Positions 62,375-64,000 of a stretch of 64,000 nucleotides of DNA are shown in pieces. The stretch covers positions 89,127 through 153,126 of the forward strand of contig NZ_JACJUV010000004.1 of assembly GCF_014218805.1 (NCBI RefSeq), given 5' to 3'. The position numbers and the translations under genes were made by a program. The first letter of the stretch is position 1. Every line of letters starts with the position of its first letter. The notes beneath the pieces were generated by a model. That model ran no database searches. It was not told the DNA's origin and saw nothing but the letters and a program-made list of their open reading frames with translations. Origin of the DNA: Teredinibacter franksiae. Its GTDB lineage: Bacteria; Pseudomonadota; Gammaproteobacteria; Pseudomonadales; Cellvibrionaceae.

Positions 62375-63762
62375 TTAAAAGTTTAATTCCACATTGGCAA
62401 AAAACTCTCTCCCAACGGCGTCGTAATATTCACGAGGGTAGTGAGGCCATCCGTAATCGGTTGGATCTTGCTTGGGGCCTTCATCTGTTAGGTTGTTGAT
62501 GCCAACCATAATGCGAGTACTCGGCAATTACTGATAACTCGCAGACAAGTTCATAGTGGTGTGTGCATCTATTTGTAGCGACTCCAGATCTTCGGCATAC
62601 CCCCAATCTATCATGTCCTTTTAAAGGCGCCGTTCATTTTACTGATATAGTTCAGTACCAGCGCTAAACTAAGATCATTGTAATCCCATCCCAAGCGCGC
62701 CACATGCCGCCATTCTGGAACATTAGTCTCTTCTAGTTTATTCTCGACATCGGAATTAACATCGAACTGTGTTTCCCAGCTTAATAGATAAGCGCTATTC
62801 AAGCGAGCAGAAAAAGTACCGAGGCTGGCTGCATCTATTGCGTAATTCAAGGCAAAATCTAATCCCTGTGTTTCTTGGAAAGAAACATTTTGAGCCTTGG
62901 CCGTAACAGATTCGGCGAAACCATTTTGATCACGAGTAATCAGGTGGCCCCAGGTATCGTAATCGCTTAAGATTGCTTGTGCGTCCAATTCATTTACTAA
63001 GCCTTCTAGGCGGATGTTCCACAGGTCAGCGGATACATTCCAATCACCTCCAAGGTCGAAACCATACACTGCGCCGACGCTCTAACTTTCGCCTTGCTCG
63101 GCGTCGAGGTCCGGGTTTGGGCCAGTAATGGTGTCGATATAGTGTTCGCCATTACAGGCTGAAATAGGCGAATCTGGGCCGGGTGTACCCCCTGCATTTT
63201 GGCAGCCTTGCGGGTCGGTTACCTGTTGGGAGCCATAGGACGGGTCTCCGTATACGCGCTGCATATCAGGAGCACGAAACGTTTGAGCGAACTGGCCGCG
63301 GATTATCAGATCTTCGATAGGGCGGTATTCAACACCGATGGAAGGAACGGCAGAGCCGCCAAAATCACTGTATTCGTCGTAACGAGCGGCGAGAGTAGTA
63401 TCGACATTCTTCGTTACAGGTGCGGTCAAAGCCACAAATTCCATTAACGTTGCTGTTACCGTAATCCCACCACTGCAAACCTCTAGCGTTACACTCAGGT
63501 TCAGCTGGAGATACCTGCGCTGTTGAGCCGTTTGGTCCGCGTAAGCTCGCACCATAGGAACTATAAGAAGAGAAAAAGTGGTCGAAGGCCAGGTCTGTAC
63601 CAATACCCATGTAATCGCGTTGAGGCGCTATTAAACCATCCCGTTTTTCGTATTCCACAAAAAACAATGCGCTAGAGTTTTCGTTTGACGTTCCTGCCGT
63701 TAGGGATAGCTGATTGCTGTCGCGACCACCACCATCCGTTGCGCTGGTTCGCGCGAAAGCCT
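62375..63762 (-). pseudogene. TonB-dependent receptor, 3' part, decayed
   Basis: Pieces in sequence read as one receptor barrel: NQLSLTAGTSNENSSALFFV, then EYEKRDGLIAPQRDYMGI; GVEYRPIEDLIIRGQFAQTF, RAPDM; GFDLGGDWNVSADLWNIRLE; and a C-terminus VGREFFANVELNF ending in the typical aromatic residue. Damage: a frameshift near 63420, an in-frame TAG after DAEQGES (about 63083), a frameshift near 62625 and an in-frame TAA in SASYQ*LPSTR (about 62530). The plug and signal peptide are missing; a stop and unrelated sequence lie upstream of 63762. It would have taken up a glycan or siderophore; now non-functional. Confidence 0.9.
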
Positions 63763-64000
63763 AACGCCACAAATAGTGTTAAAGTATTTACGGGTTACAA
63801 AAAGTAATCCCATCAAATATTAACGACTCAAAAATAATTGGGCACCGTCTTTAATGGTTTGAATTAGAGCGCCTTATTGTTTCCTATTTTCCTTTATTAG
63901 TATATGCAGATTGTTAGATTCTGCGTTCATAAAAAGAGTTAGGCGATAGCTGGAGAAGTTATATGCCGCTATAAACGTTTAGGTGAATTTCGTAGCTTAA
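63763..64000. other. Window end, no gene seen
   Basis: AT-rich sequence upstream of the receptor remnant. No receptor plug, signal peptide or other frame is visible. The junction at about 63762 may be a deletion point. Confidence 0.4.

Noticed and set aside
62611..63667. Three separate small genes on the minus strand
   Set aside because: Together they read as one TonB-receptor barrel broken by frameshifts and stop codons.

Overview
The window reads as a chromosomal segment of a marine, polysaccharide-degrading gammaproteobacterium, most likely Cellvibrionaceae (Teredinibacter/Saccharophagus-like). This is inference from a lipoprotein pectate lyase with poly-serine linkers and carbohydrate-binding modules, a second beta-helix lipoprotein with a CBM5/12-like tail, a TonB-receptor remnant and a POT transporter. 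No rRNA, tRNA or CRISPR array was seen.

Layout. (1) 1-3061: the 3' end of a polymorphic toxin gene with its immunity gene, then three displaced toxin tips with immunity genes or remnants, each tip preceded by a 78-bp inverted-repeat element (four copies). One tip unit is duplicated as a 330-bp direct repeat. (2) 3317-21636: a small exported protein, an intrinsic terminator, and a 17.8-kb gene for a secreted protein of about 5,930 residues (HExxH domain, alpha-toroid, CARDB, FlgD-Ig-like, beta-propeller, FN3, discoidin-like and Rossmann-like parts). (3) 21746-24784: a hypothetical gene and a hipBA toxin-antitoxin pair with duplicated putative operators, ended by a strong shared hairpin. (4) 24793-34000: PL1 pectate lyase, NERD-helicase, a PKD-domain secreted protein, and a DEDDh exonuclease plus CoiA-like pair. 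(5) 34188-40806: a tightly packed minus-strand operon of two GT4 glycosyltransferases (one fused to a ManC-type cupin, one to a C-terminal helical domain) and two GH130 enzymes. This looks like a dedicated mannoside or glycan synthesis and recycling system.

(6) 41921-50432: beta-helix lipoprotein, a small conserved-looking ORF, a coiled-coil membrane protein with a GH24 lysozyme, a PLD-family lipoprotein and a CPA-type antiporter. (7) 50962-57627: solute-binding-like protein, HAD hydrolase, and a minus-strand operon (membrane protein, secreted 280-aa protein, periplasmic TPR protein). The first gene of that operon is split by a complete IS630-family element (55976-57054, TA duplication); removing the element restores one in-frame 359-codon gene. 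(8) 57752-63762: ICMT/PEMT-like methyltransferase, M2 peptidyl-dipeptidase lipoprotein convergent with a POT peptide transporter, and a decayed 3' half of a TonB-dependent receptor with two frameshifts and two in-frame stops.

The most unusual parts are the repeat-delimited toxin-tip array, the giant mosaic exoprotein with its HExxH/toroid head, and the GT4/GH130/cupin operon. Functions are inferred from motifs read by eye; no database search was possible.
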